A DNA stretch of 64,000 nt from NCBI RefSeq assembly GCF_000477435.1, contig NC_022576.1, positions 2,294,001-2,358,000 of the forward strand, given 5' to 3'. The notes under the pieces are model-generated. The model was not told the origin of the DNA. It searched no databases and was given only the letters and a program-made list of their open reading frames with translations. Each line of letters begins with the position of its first letter. The first letter of the stretch is position 1. Both the position numbers and the translations under genes were made by a program. Shown piece after piece: positions 53,482-63,165 of the stretch. Source of the stretch: Candidatus Symbiobacter mobilis CR. Lineage in GTDB: Bacteria > Pseudomonadota > Gammaproteobacteria > Burkholderiales > Burkholderiaceae_C.

Positions 53482-54297
53482 TCAATGCAGATACCGTGGT
53501 GGCGGCGATTCGGCTGGCTCGGCCTCATTGATCCACGGTTCGGCCAGATAACGAATCTGCGCGTCGTTGGAAAGGATGCGCTGCATGATCCGCGTCTTTT
53601 CCGCGCGCTGGTCAGGCAGCAGCGTCTCGTTCTGCGCACGTTCGCGCAGTTGTTCGATCAGGATCGCACACACCCCCTCGTGGCGTGTGACGGTCTCCCA
53701 ATCCCGCGCTCTGGCGGCTTCGAGCATTTGCCGACTGCTGTCTTCAATGGCCCGGTAATAGTCGATCAATTGCTGTGACATGTCATACCCCTGTGAAACA
53801 AGTTTGGCATACACACCCGCGCCGGAGACGTGGGCACCACAAAACTCCCGGAATGCCTGCTTGGCAATCTCGTCTTCGTCCATTCCCACTACGGCGGAGC
53901 GGGCCAGTTTGTCTGGGCGGACGGCTTTCCACGCCGTTACCAGCGGCTCAATGAGATCGTGTACCTCTTGCAGGATGGCGGGGTCATTTTTGAGATTCGC
54001 CTGGATCAGCCGGAAAATGCAATGGGCATAGACGATGTCCAGGTTCTTGGCCAGATCGCCACCCACGGTTGCATCGACATTGGTTTGCAGGCCCTCGCTA
54101 AGGATTTGGATGCACATGTCGATGTGTCGAATCTTCGCGGCGGTATCCCCGCGTTCGATGGCCACCCGTGCTTGGTCGAGCCGATCCAGGAACCCGTCGT
54201 ACAGCAGGCCCACGACATCGTCGTCGTCTCTGGTGGGGCTGCCCCCACTGGGGCTACCGGGATGGGCCGCCCTGTCTGTGTCGGTTGTCTTGTACAT
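53482..54297 (-). CDS. FliS-FliT fusion, flagellar export chaperone
   Basis: A single 271-residue frame joins two chaperones that are normally separate. Residues about 27-125 match FliS, which caps flagellin before export: LLYDGFLDRLDQARVAI, a CIQILSEGLQTNVDATVGGDLAKNLDIVY core and a final LVTAWK. Residues about 170-260 match Burkholderiales FliT, which binds the filament cap FliD: YYRAIEDSSRQMLEAARARDW, EGVCAILIEQLR and RIMQRILSNDAQIRYLAEPW. A 40-residue linker separates them. No frameshift or stop marks the join. No other flagellar gene is in the window. fpr follows 80 bases later on the same strand. Confidence 0.85.
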   Translation of the reverse strand: MYKTTDTDRAAHPGSPSGGSPTRDDDDVVGLLYDGFLDRLDQARVAIERGDTAAKIRHIDMCIQILSEGLQTNVDATVGGDLAKNLDIVYAHCIFRLIQANLKNDPAILQEVHDLIEPLVTAWKAVRPDKLARSAVVGMDEDEIAKQAFREFCGAHVSGAGVYAKLVSQGYDMSQQLIDYYRAIEDSSRQMLEAARARDWETVTRHEGVCAILIEQLRERAQNETLLPDQRAEKTRIMQRILSNDAQIRYLAEPWINEAEPAESPPPRYLH

Positions 54298-54607
54298 AAA
54301 GCACCTTTGGAAATTGGAGAAAGGATGAAGGTCTTATCGGCGTCCCATTCCCCCCTCTTGATTCGATCCATCGTTGCATCACATCCATTTTTCCCTGCTA
54401 TTTCTGGGCTTTGGGATCATGTGGGGTTGGCATCTCCCCCCGGAAATCAGCACGTGGCACTGTACTACCCCTGCCGTGGCTCGAACTCTGGAAAAAGAGG
54501 CGTATTGGGATATCGGTTGGGTATTGCGGTTGGGTATGCGATTGGGTATTGCGGCGTGTGGAATGGGAAAGTCGCGATGGCGGGCTGCAAAAAATTGCTC
54601 CCTCCCC

Positions 54608-54634
54608 CTTGAAAGGCGTGCGCAGGCCCTCAAC
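54608..54634 (+). promoter_or_regulatory. sigma32-like heat-shock promoter of groESL
   Basis: CTTGAAA at 54608-54614 is a perfect -35 core. After a 12-base spacer, CCCTCAAC at 54627-54634 resembles the CCCCATNT -10 box. The CIRCE operator lies immediately downstream, over the expected transcript start. Confidence 0.65.
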
Positions 54635-54635
54635 T

Positions 54636-54662
54636 TTGGCACTCGCGATAGATGAGTGCTAA
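54636..54662 (+). promoter_or_regulatory. CIRCE element (HrcA operator)
   Basis: TTGGCACTC-N9-GAGTGCTAA differs from the CIRCE consensus at one base in the left arm. It lies 116 bases before the groES start and next to the sigma32-like promoter, so HrcA repression combined with sigma32 activation is expected. The rest of 54298-54607 holds no supportable gene. Confidence 0.92.
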
Positions 54663-54778
54663 CACGGCGCGTCGTATTTCGTACAGCGTCGCTCTCTTCG
54701 TGTCCACGACGGCACCAAATGTCCCACCTGGGTCTTGCCGCGTGATCGTAAGTACCCCTTTCAACCATAGGAGATTCC

Positions 54779-55069
54779 ATGAAACTTCGTCCCTTGCACG
54801 ACCGCGTGATCGTCAAACGTGTCGAAAACGAAACCAAAACGGCCTCGGGCATCGTCATTCCCGACAGCGCCGCTGAAAAGCCCGATCAAGGCGAAGTCCT
54901 TGCCGTAGGCCCGGGCAAGAAGAACGACAAAGGCGAGCTTGGCGCGATGAGCGTGAAGGTCGGTGACCGCGTGCTCTTCGGCAAATACAGCGGCCAGACC
55001 GTCAAGGTCGACGGTGACGAGCTTCTCGTCATGAAAGAAGACGATCTGTTCGCAGTCGTCGAGAAGTAA
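54779..55069 (+). CDS. groES: co-chaperonin GroES
   Basis: 96 residues from an ATG with AGGAG five bases upstream. [16 protein letters not shown], the mobile-loop region [21 protein letters not shown] and [21 protein letters not shown] are all canonical. The heptameric lid closes the GroEL folding chamber in the cytoplasm. A T-tailed hairpin separates it from groEL. Confidence 0.98.
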   Translation: MKLRPLHDRVIVKRVENETKTASGIVIPDSAAEKPDQGEVLAVGPGKKNDKGELGAMSVKVGDRVLFGKYSGQTVKVDGDELLVMKEDDLFAVVEK

Positions 55070-55088
55070 GCACTCTTGGTATTGTTTT

Positions 55089-56800
<1,712 letters not shown>

Positions 56801-56826
56801 TTCCATAGGGCGCAGCCTGCCCCCAA

Positions 56827-56862
56827 CCCCGCAAGAGCTGATGGTTCTTGCGGGGTTTTTTT
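56827..56862 (+). terminator. Rho-independent terminator of groESL
   Basis: CCCCGCAAGA and TCTTGCGGGG form a perfect 10-bp stem with a 9-base loop, followed by T7 at 56856-56862. It starts 27 bases after the groEL stop. Confidence 0.95.
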
Positions 56863-57244
56863 GTGCCCGGCGTTCCGAAAACCTGGGTTCAGAGTACGCC
56901 AAAGTGCCCAAAAGTACCCAACAATGTGCGATGGCATAATGATTTTTCTCTACACGGCGCCGGTTAGAAGTTGGCCCGGAATGGTTCGGAAATGCTTGGA
57001 AGCATTGCCCGGACAAGGCCAAATATTGGGCTTTCCATATCAGGATTTCTGGTTTGGAATTCCCATATCGGCAGTGCGCCGTGTTGTGTACCGCTGGCGG
57101 GGGTGGCGCGCAAGCTCGCAGGCGGTTCGTGCAAGCCGGTACCAGGGTGCCGGTGGCCATACTGCCAAGGTGGTTGGGCCTGCATCTCGCGTTGTGTCTT
57201 CCTCTGGAAATGGCGTCGTGGCTCGGGTCAACCTTGGCAGGTGG
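56863..57244. other. leader region of the HD-GYP gene
   Basis: The HD-GYP frame is open back to 56861, inside the groEL terminator, but the extra 128 residues show no domain and are rich in Arg, Ser and Trp. This span is therefore treated as non-coding leader. No separate gene is seen. Confidence 0.45.
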
Positions 57245-58732
57245 ATGAGGAAACAGGCGGTCATTCCGCTTATCGCCCGGCTGGCTGAAGAGTTGGGTGT
57301 CGGCATTCGTGTCGAAGACGCCCAGGGTGCCTTGCTTTTGGCCACAGGGCCGCAAGCGCAGGCTGCCCCGTGCGTAGTGCAGGCTGTGCAACGATTCCCG
57401 GTACGGGTTCGGGACGAAGCCGTTGCGTGGGTCGTCGGCGTTCCCCGTGTAGCCACCATCGCGGCGTTCCTGGAAAAGCTGTTGGAACCAGAATCCGACA
57501 AACGCGACCTTGTCGAGGAAACCCTGAGCCGCTACAAGGAAGTCACCCTGCTGTACGACGTGGTTGATCGTGTTACAGCCTGCCTCGACACCCGGGAAGT
57601 CGCCCGGATCGTCATCGAGGAAGCGCGGCGGGTCATCCCTTTGAGCAGCATGGCCGTGTTGTTGTGCGCGCCGGAACCCATACCTAACCCCATACCCAGC
57701 CTTGCACCCAGCCTTGCACCTACCCCCGCGCATTTGTTGCGGTGCATTGGCCAGTTTGGCCCGGCAATGGTCGATATGTCCACCGGCACCGTCGTGGGCA
57801 TCCTGCGGGAAGTCTGGCGTACTGGGCGTGCCCAGATCGTTAACGACATCCATTCCAACCTACGGTGGATTGAGGGGGTGGAGGCCGTTGCCTCCCTGAT
57901 GTGCGCCCCCCTCAAGGCCAAGGATCGCATTGCCGGTGTCGTCTTGATCGGCCACGCCACGCCGATCGCTTACACCTCGGAAGACCTCAAACTCTTCACG
58001 ACGTTGGCTACCCTTGCAGGCGGCGCCATCGAAAACGCCAGCCTGTACGAACAGCTCCACCACGCCTTCGATTCCACGGTGTATACCCTGGCCGAAACGA
58101 TCGAAAAGCGCGACCCCTACACCGGCAACCACACCAAGCGCGTCGTCGAATACAGCCTGGCCATTGGCAAAACCTTGGGGCTTTCTGCAGGGGACATGCG
58201 CCGCCTGCAAATGGGCGCCGCGCTGCATGACGTGGGCAAGATCGGCGTGCGCGATAGCGTGCTGCTCAAAAATGCCCCGCTGACCGCAGAAGAATTCGAG
58301 CAGATCAAACGGCATCCCATCTACGGGGAAGAGATCGTCGCCAACCTTCCCCACCTCCAGCCTGCGATGGCGGGGGTCGTGCAGCATCATGAAAGATACA
58401 ACGGCACGGGGTACCCGCGTGGGCTGCGAGGAACAGACATCGACATCACCGCCCGGATCATCGCGGTTGCGGACGCCTTCGACGCGATGACCAGCAATCG
58501 CCCTTACCGCGATGGGCTGAGCCTCGACGCTGCCTTTGAGGAACTGCGCAAGTATTCGGGGGCGCAGTTCGACCCAGCGGTGGTGGACGCTTTTTTTGCT
58601 TCCGACGTCATGGATGCCTTTTTCACCGCGAATGCCCGACGCAAAATTCTTACACCCAGCCGCGCCGCCGCATCCGATTCCGCTTCATCCGGTGGCGTGG
58701 TGCCTCCTACCGTAATCCAACCTCTGTTCTAA
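57245..58732 (+). CDS. GAF/HD-GYP cyclic-di-GMP phosphodiesterase-like response protein
   Basis: About 495 residues from the ATG at 57245 (MRKQAVIPLIARLAEELG). An N-terminal sensor-like segment of about 90 residues precedes a GAF domain near 120-275. The HD-GYP domain follows near 285-460: AETIEKRDPYTGNHTKRV, ALHDVGKIGV and HHERYNGTGYPRGL. All metal-binding and GYP residues are present, so c-di-GMP hydrolysis is expected. A Pro/Leu/Ala insertion in the GAF domain (PNPIPSLAPSLAPTPA) is coded by a duplicated CCCAGCCTTGCA at 57695-57718. It begins the signalling run that continues to the window end. The start is uncertain. Confidence 0.85.
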   Translation: MRKQAVIPLIARLAEELGVGIRVEDAQGALLLATGPQAQAAPCVVQAVQRFPVRVRDEAVAWVVGVPRVATIAAFLEKLLEPESDKRDLVEETLSRYKEVTLLYDVVDRVTACLDTREVARIVIEEARRVIPLSSMAVLLCAPEPIPNPIPSLAPSLAPTPAHLLRCIGQFGPAMVDMSTGTVVGILREVWRTGRAQIVNDIHSNLRWIEGVEAVASLMCAPLKAKDRIAGVVLIGHATPIAYTSEDLKLFTTLATLAGGAIENASLYEQLHHAFDSTVYTLAETIEKRDPYTGNHTKRVVEYSLAIGKTLGLSAGDMRRLQMGAALHDVGKIGVRDSVLLKNAPLTAEEFEQIKRHPIYGEEIVANLPHLQPAMAGVVQHHERYNGTGYPRGLRGTDIDITARIIAVADAFDAMTSNRPYRDGLSLDAAFEELRKYSGAQFDPAVVDAFFASDVMDAFFTANARRKILTPSRAAASDSASSGGVVPPTVIQPLF

Positions 58733-58873
58733 CCCATCTAGGACGTACGCAAAATTGTTCCGGCTAGGCATCCCACGCAGACAGTACCCAGTAGTACGGC
58801 AAGTGGGTATCACGATGTCGGGGTGGTTTTGCATACGTCTCACCATAGCAACCCAACCGTTTTAGTGGAACGC

Positions 58874-59257
58874 ATGTCCAAAATCCTGATCGTCGACGAC
58901 GAACCCTATATCCGTCTGCTGCTGGAACAAGTGCTCGAAACGCTGGAGGACGGAGGGGTGGAAATCATCACCGCGAACAACGGCGAATCCGCCCTGGAAA
59001 TCATCGCTGCGGAAACGCCGCAGCTCGTCTTCCTCGACGTGATGATGCCGAAGATCAACGGCTTTGACGTGTGTGACCAAGTCAAGCACGCGATGGGGCT
59101 CCAGGAGGTCTACATCATCCTGTTGACGGCCAAGGGCCAGGAATTCGACCGGCAAAGGGGAATCGAGGTGGGGGCCGACCAGTACATGACCAAACCTTTC
59201 AATCCCGACGAAGTGCTGGCCAAGGCACGCAGCGTCCTGGGGATCGAAGGGCCATGA
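58874..59257 (+). CDS. single-domain response regulator
   Basis: A 127-residue REC domain alone. The acidic pair DDE at 9-11, phospho-acceptor Asp55 in LVFLDVMMPKING and Lys in TKPFNPDE near 109 are intact. There is no output domain, so it should work like CheY or as a phosphate relay. The start at MSKILIVDD is chosen over the 17-residue longer frame. It overlaps the next gene by ATGA, implying it is translated with, and likely partnered to, that kinase. Confidence 0.92.
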   Translation: MSKILIVDDEPYIRLLLEQVLETLEDGGVEIITANNGESALEIIAAETPQLVFLDVMMPKINGFDVCDQVKHAMGLQEVYIILLTAKGQEFDRQRGIEVGADQYMTKPFNPDEVLAKARSVLGIEGP

Positions 59258-60888
59258 ACGGACTACGCACCAAGATTCTGATCGTCGAGGACGATCCCTT
59301 CGTGCAAGGGATGTTGTCGTCCATCCTCGAATCCGCCGGGTACGACACCACGTTGGCCGACAACGGCCAAGCCGCTCTGGAACGATGCATGTGCGACTCC
59401 ACGATCGATTTGGTCGTGTCCGATGTCAACATGCCCATCATGGACGGCATCCAGTTGATCAAGGAGATTCGCAAGCACGGAATGGAAGTGCCGATCATCA
59501 TGGTGACGGGGGTCAGCAGCATTTCCGTCGCCGTCGATGCTTTGAGTAGCGGCGCCATCGACTACGTCCTCAAGGATGAAGGCGTCGAGGAAACGATCGT
59601 CATCACGGTCAAGCGTGCGCTGGCCAAGCACCAGCTCAAGCTACAGAACATGCAACTCTTGGCTGATTTGGCCAAGAAAACGACTGAGCAGGAAAACACA
59701 CTTTCCTCGTTGACAGCCATCATCCAAAACATGCCCGACGGTCTGCTCGTCACGGATACCCACGCTCACATCACGCTCGTCAATCCCGCTTTGGGGAAGA
59801 TGTGTGGCATCAACGCGACCAGCCTGATCGGCCATCACTGTTTGGAAGTGTTGCAGGGGAACCTGGCGCCACTGGCCGAGATGGCGGCCTCCGCAGCAGA
59901 TCACCCCGCCGCAGTGCAACTGGAGCTGCCGAACGGCAATACCGGTTCTGCGGTGGCTGCGCCGATTCGCAAACGATACAGCGCTTGCGGCAACCCCGAT
60001 GCCTTGTTGGGAAGCCTGGTCATCATTCGCGATGTGACGACGGAAAAGGAAGTCGAGCGGATGAAGAACGACTTCCTCTCGACCGTTTCGCACGAATTGC
60101 GCACCCCATTGACCTCGGTGCTCGGTTTTACAAAAGTCATTCGCAAAAAGCTCACTGAGGTCATCTTCCCTCAGCTTTCCCAGGATGATGCCAAAACGAC
60201 GCGAGCCGTGCAGCAGATCGTGGGCAATATGGAAATCATCATTGCCGAAGGGGAAAGGCTGACCGTGCTGATCAACGACGTGCTCGACCTGTCCAAGATG
60301 GAGGCAGGCAAGATCGAGTGGAAGTTCCAGCAGGTATGCATTGTTGACGTGCTCGAACACGCTATCGCAGCGACGGCAGCGATTTTTGAGAACAAAGGTA
60401 TCCCCATCGTTCGGGATTTCACCGCCGGATTGCCTACCGTCGAGTGTGACCGCGACCGCATCGTCCAGGTTCTCATCAACCTGCTTTCGAACGCAATCAA
60501 GTTCACGGACAAAGGGGCAGTCACCGTCCACGTCCGCCAGGGCACTGCTGCGGACCTCCTCCCTGCCGACCTCGCCGATCCTGCCAACCCTGCCGAACCC
60601 CATCCGGATTTGGGGGCAGATTTGGGTGATTTCCTGCTGGTGTCTGTCAGCGATACCGGCGTGGGCATCGCCGAAAAAGATTTCCGCAATGTCTTTGAAA
60701 AGTTCAAGCAAGTGGGCGATACCTTGACCGATCGCCCCAAAGGCAGTGGCCTGGGGTTGCCCATTTGCAGGCAAATCGTTGAATACCACGGGGGCAGGAT
60801 CTGGGTCGAGAGCTGCATGGGCCAAGGCAGCACTTTCGCTTTCGCCTTGCCGCTGCATATCCAACATTCCCCCCCCCTCACCGCGTGA
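59254..60888 (+). CDS. REC-PAS-histidine kinase (hybrid with N-terminal receiver)
   Basis: 544 residues. The N-terminal REC carries Asp57 in VVSDVNMPIMDG. A coiled segment near 125-155 leads to a PAS domain (about 150-265). HisKA has His280 in TVSHELRTPLTSVLGF, and HATPase has NLLSNAIKFTD, DTGVGIAE and GSGLGLPICRQIVEYHGG. An insertion of Asp/Pro/Ala repeats (near 435-455) sits in the HATPase domain, encoded by 9-base repeats at 60562-60597. The receiver at the front suggests it is itself controlled by phosphorylation. The next frame opens with GTGA across its stop. Confidence 0.92.
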   Translation: MNGLRTKILIVEDDPFVQGMLSSILESAGYDTTLADNGQAALERCMCDSTIDLVVSDVNMPIMDGIQLIKEIRKHGMEVPIIMVTGVSSISVAVDALSSGAIDYVLKDEGVEETIVITVKRALAKHQLKLQNMQLLADLAKKTTEQENTLSSLTAIIQNMPDGLLVTDTHAHITLVNPALGKMCGINATSLIGHHCLEVLQGNLAPLAEMAASAADHPAAVQLELPNGNTGSAVAAPIRKRYSACGNPDALLGSLVIIRDVTTEKEVERMKNDFLSTVSHELRTPLTSVLGFTKVIRKKLTEVIFPQLSQDDAKTTRAVQQIVGNMEIIIAEGERLTVLINDVLDLSKMEAGKIEWKFQQVCIVDVLEHAIAATAAIFENKGIPIVRDFTAGLPTVECDRDRIVQVLINLLSNAIKFTDKGAVTVHVRQGTAADLLPADLADPANPAEPHPDLGADLGDFLLVSVSDTGVGIAEKDFRNVFEKFKQVGDTLTDRPKGSGLGLPICRQIVEYHGGRIWVESCMGQGSTFAFALPLHIQHSPPLTA

Positions 60889-60911
60889 CCCTCCCGCACA
60901 TGGAGCAGCCT

Positions 60912-61466
60912 ATGTCCCTGGAATCCGCCCCCCTCGACAAAAACCTCGACGACCCCCTCGGCGCGCCCCTCAAAAGCCAGCGCGTGCTCGATGAAGTCAA
61001 GCAACGGCAACGGCGCCGCAGCATCGTCGATGTCGAAGAGGAGCGCGTCAAGGTCGTGATCGTGTCGTGTGGAACGGGCCGGTATGCCTTTGGCGGGGCA
61101 GACATTCGGGAAGTGCTTCCTCCCAGCCCCATCTCTTGGGTTCCGGGGCTGCCTGCGTACCTGCCTGGGCTGATCAACGTTCGAGGCGACGTCGAATCCG
61201 TCGTGGACCTCGGGCACTTCGTCGAGGAACGCCAAGGCGCTCCCGATGACGCCATGGTGCTCATGGCCGAACGGGGAGATTTCCGCACGGGGGTGCTCAT
61301 CGACGCCATCGACGATGTGGTCGATGTTCCCGTCGGAACGATCGGCCCGCCGCTGGGGACCTTGCAGGGCGCCACGCGGGAATTGGTCAGCGGTACCTTG
61401 TCTTACGCCGGGGCAAGCATCCCGGTGCTCGATGTGGGCAAATTGGCTGCATTGATCGTGGTGTGA
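60912..61466 (+). CDS. CheW-like chemotaxis coupling protein
   Basis: 184 residues. The ATG at 60912 has GGAG six bases upstream; the GTG overlapping the previous stop at 60885 is less likely. A charged 50-residue lead is followed by a CheW domain: GRYAFGGADIREVLPP, WVPGLPAYLPGLINVRGDVESVVDLG and the late GVLIDAIDDVVDVP. CheW links chemoreceptors to the CheA kinase. No cheA lies in the window; the order here puts a histidine kinase directly upstream instead. Confidence 0.9.
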   Translation: MSLESAPLDKNLDDPLGAPLKSQRVLDEVKQRQRRRSIVDVEEERVKVVIVSCGTGRYAFGGADIREVLPPSPISWVPGLPAYLPGLINVRGDVESVVDLGHFVEERQGAPDDAMVLMAERGDFRTGVLIDAIDDVVDVPVGTIGPPLGTLQGATRELVSGTLSYAGASIPVLDVGKLAALIVV

Positions 61467-61530
61467 ATGTGCCTTTGTTTGGTCTGCCTTGTCTCCATCT
61501 GCTTTGTCCTACCGTGATCGATAGCGCTGT

Positions 61531-62001
61531 ATGTCCCCTCCCGCCACCCTTCATCTGCTGCTGTGTACGGTGAACGGCGTTGCGTTCGGCTTCGATGTCG
61601 AGCACGTCACTGCCATAGCCGTGCCGGAAGCTGGTGTTGCGCCATGCCGGTTGCTGGGCATGTTGGGCGTGCAGGATGGGGCCGCAGGGCGCCCTGCGTT
61701 ATCCACAACGTCCTTCGTGCTGTCTACCCGCACCCGCGATGGGATTCGTCCTATTGCAGTCGATGACCTCGAAGACATTGGGGAAGTCGATATGGCCCAG
61801 CTTCGCCCCTTGCCGGCTACCGTCGAACCCCTGGCATTGCGTACGGGAATCTGGGCCGTCTGGCTCCGTGGCCCCCGTATGGTGTTCCTGCTCGACCCCC
61901 TGCGCTGGGCAGCGACGCCGCCTGCCGCGCCTACTTCGCCAGCCCCATCCTCCGCCGAACCATCTTCCCCATCCTCGCCATCCTCCCCATCCCTTTTGTG
62001 A
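61531..62001 (+). CDS. degenerate CheW-like protein with Pro/Ser tail
   Basis: 156 residues. LLLCTVNGVAFGFDVEHVTAIAVPE matches the first strands of a CheW fold, and IRPIAVDDLEDIGEV fits its second subdomain. The central L-x-x-x-x-N-x-R-G part is missing, so receptor coupling may be lost or altered. The tail is Pro/Ser/Ala-rich and ends in three 9-base repeats (61966-61992). It lies between cheW and the MCP gene, whose earliest possible start overlaps its stop. Confidence 0.55.
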   Translation: MSPPATLHLLLCTVNGVAFGFDVEHVTAIAVPEAGVAPCRLLGMLGVQDGAAGRPALSTTSFVLSTRTRDGIRPIAVDDLEDIGEVDMAQLRPLPATVEPLALRTGIWAVWLRGPRMVFLLDPLRWAATPPAAPTSPAPSSAEPSSPSSPSSPSLL

Positions 62002-62027
62002 CCCCTCCCCTGGAAAGAGAGCACGCC

Positions 62028-63107
62028 GTGAAACTGTCCGCTTTGTCCCTGTTTACCGCCGCCATCGTTGCCGTACTGGTCCTGACTGCCTACCTGGCCG
62101 TGACCGACCGGATTTGTGACACGACGACTTGGGCGCTCGTCGCCGCTGCGGTGTCTTCGTTTGTCACCTTGCTCGTCGTGCGGGGGGTGCTAGCCCCCAC
62201 GGTACACCTCGTTGACGGCATGTCCGACAAGATCCATACCCACGCGGATGCCATCGCCAAAAGCATGGATCAACAATCCGGCGTATCTGCGCAGTTGTCG
62301 AGTTCCGTCGTCGAAATCTCTTCGACGATGGAGGAGTTTTCTTCCACCGCAGCGCATATCGCCCAGCACAGCCACAGCGTCGTCGAGCGCGCTGACAAAA
62401 CGCTCGAAGACACGAAAGTCGGCGCTGCCGAGGTGGAAAACCTGACCTTCAAGATCAACGACATCAGCCAGACGATCCAGGCCAACCTGACCGAAATCGT
62501 CGAGCTGGGGCAAAAGTCCAAGGAGATCAACAAGGTCAAGGAGATCATCAACAACATCGCCAATCAGACCAAGCTGATTGCCTTCAACGCCGCCCTGGAA
62601 GCAGCCAGCGCCGGGGAAGCAGGCAAGCGCTTCGGCGTCGTCGCCGTCGAAATCCGCAGGCTGGCCGATAGCGTCGTCGAATCGACTGCGGAGATCGAAG
62701 GCAAGATCACAGAAATTCTGGACTCGGTCAATCGGCTCGTGATGTCTTCGGAGAAGAGCTTTCAATTGATCCAGGAAGGGCAGGAGTACGCCTCCCGCAC
62801 GGTGGCCCTGCTGATCGAGAGCCTTGATGGCGTCGACGAAACCGCTAGCGCTGCCCGGCAGATTTCCCTGTCCACCCAGCAGCAGCAAATCGCCAGCAGC
62901 CAGGTCTTTTTGGCGCTCAAGCACATCGAACAGGGGGTGCGGCAGTCCAGCGACTCCTTGCAAGAAACGACCGGCGCCACCGAGGAAATGCTGGCCCTCT
63001 CGCAGCAATTGCGTGACCTGGTATCCAAGCTCCGCTTCAAGGTAGGCAAGCCTTCCGGGGCGTCTACAGCGTCGGTGGAGACGGTGCCTACCGCGCCTGC
63101 GGCCTGA
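62028..63107 (+). CDS. methyl-accepting chemotaxis protein without a periplasmic sensor domain
   Basis: A 359-residue receptor. The GTG at 62028 has a GGAAAGAGAG purine tract upstream; GTG at 61998 overlaps the previous stop. Two hydrophobic helices (about 5-27 and 36-55) are separated by only about ten residues, so no ligand domain faces the periplasm. No HAMP domain is evident. The signalling hairpin tip reads IANQTKLIAFNAALEAASAGEAG, close to but not the same as the usual QTNLLALNAAIEAARAGE. Input may come from other proteins of this cluster. Confidence 0.88.
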   Translation: MKLSALSLFTAAIVAVLVLTAYLAVTDRICDTTTWALVAAAVSSFVTLLVVRGVLAPTVHLVDGMSDKIHTHADAIAKSMDQQSGVSAQLSSSVVEISSTMEEFSSTAAHIAQHSHSVVERADKTLEDTKVGAAEVENLTFKINDISQTIQANLTEIVELGQKSKEINKVKEIINNIANQTKLIAFNAALEAASAGEAGKRFGVVAVEIRRLADSVVESTAEIEGKITEILDSVNRLVMSSEKSFQLIQEGQEYASRTVALLIESLDGVDETASAARQISLSTQQQQIASSQVFLALKHIEQGVRQSSDSLQETTGATEEMLALSQQLRDLVSKLRFKVGKPSGASTASVETVPTAPAA

Positions 63108-63165
63108 TTCCGGCGCGTTGCCCCATGCATGTTCTCGCCCCTTCCTCCGATCCGTTCTGCCAGTT

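Noticed and set aside
54379..54858. 159-residue minus-strand frame over the groES promoter
   Set aside because: It crosses the sigma32 box, CIRCE element and groES start; composition is typical of shadow coding.
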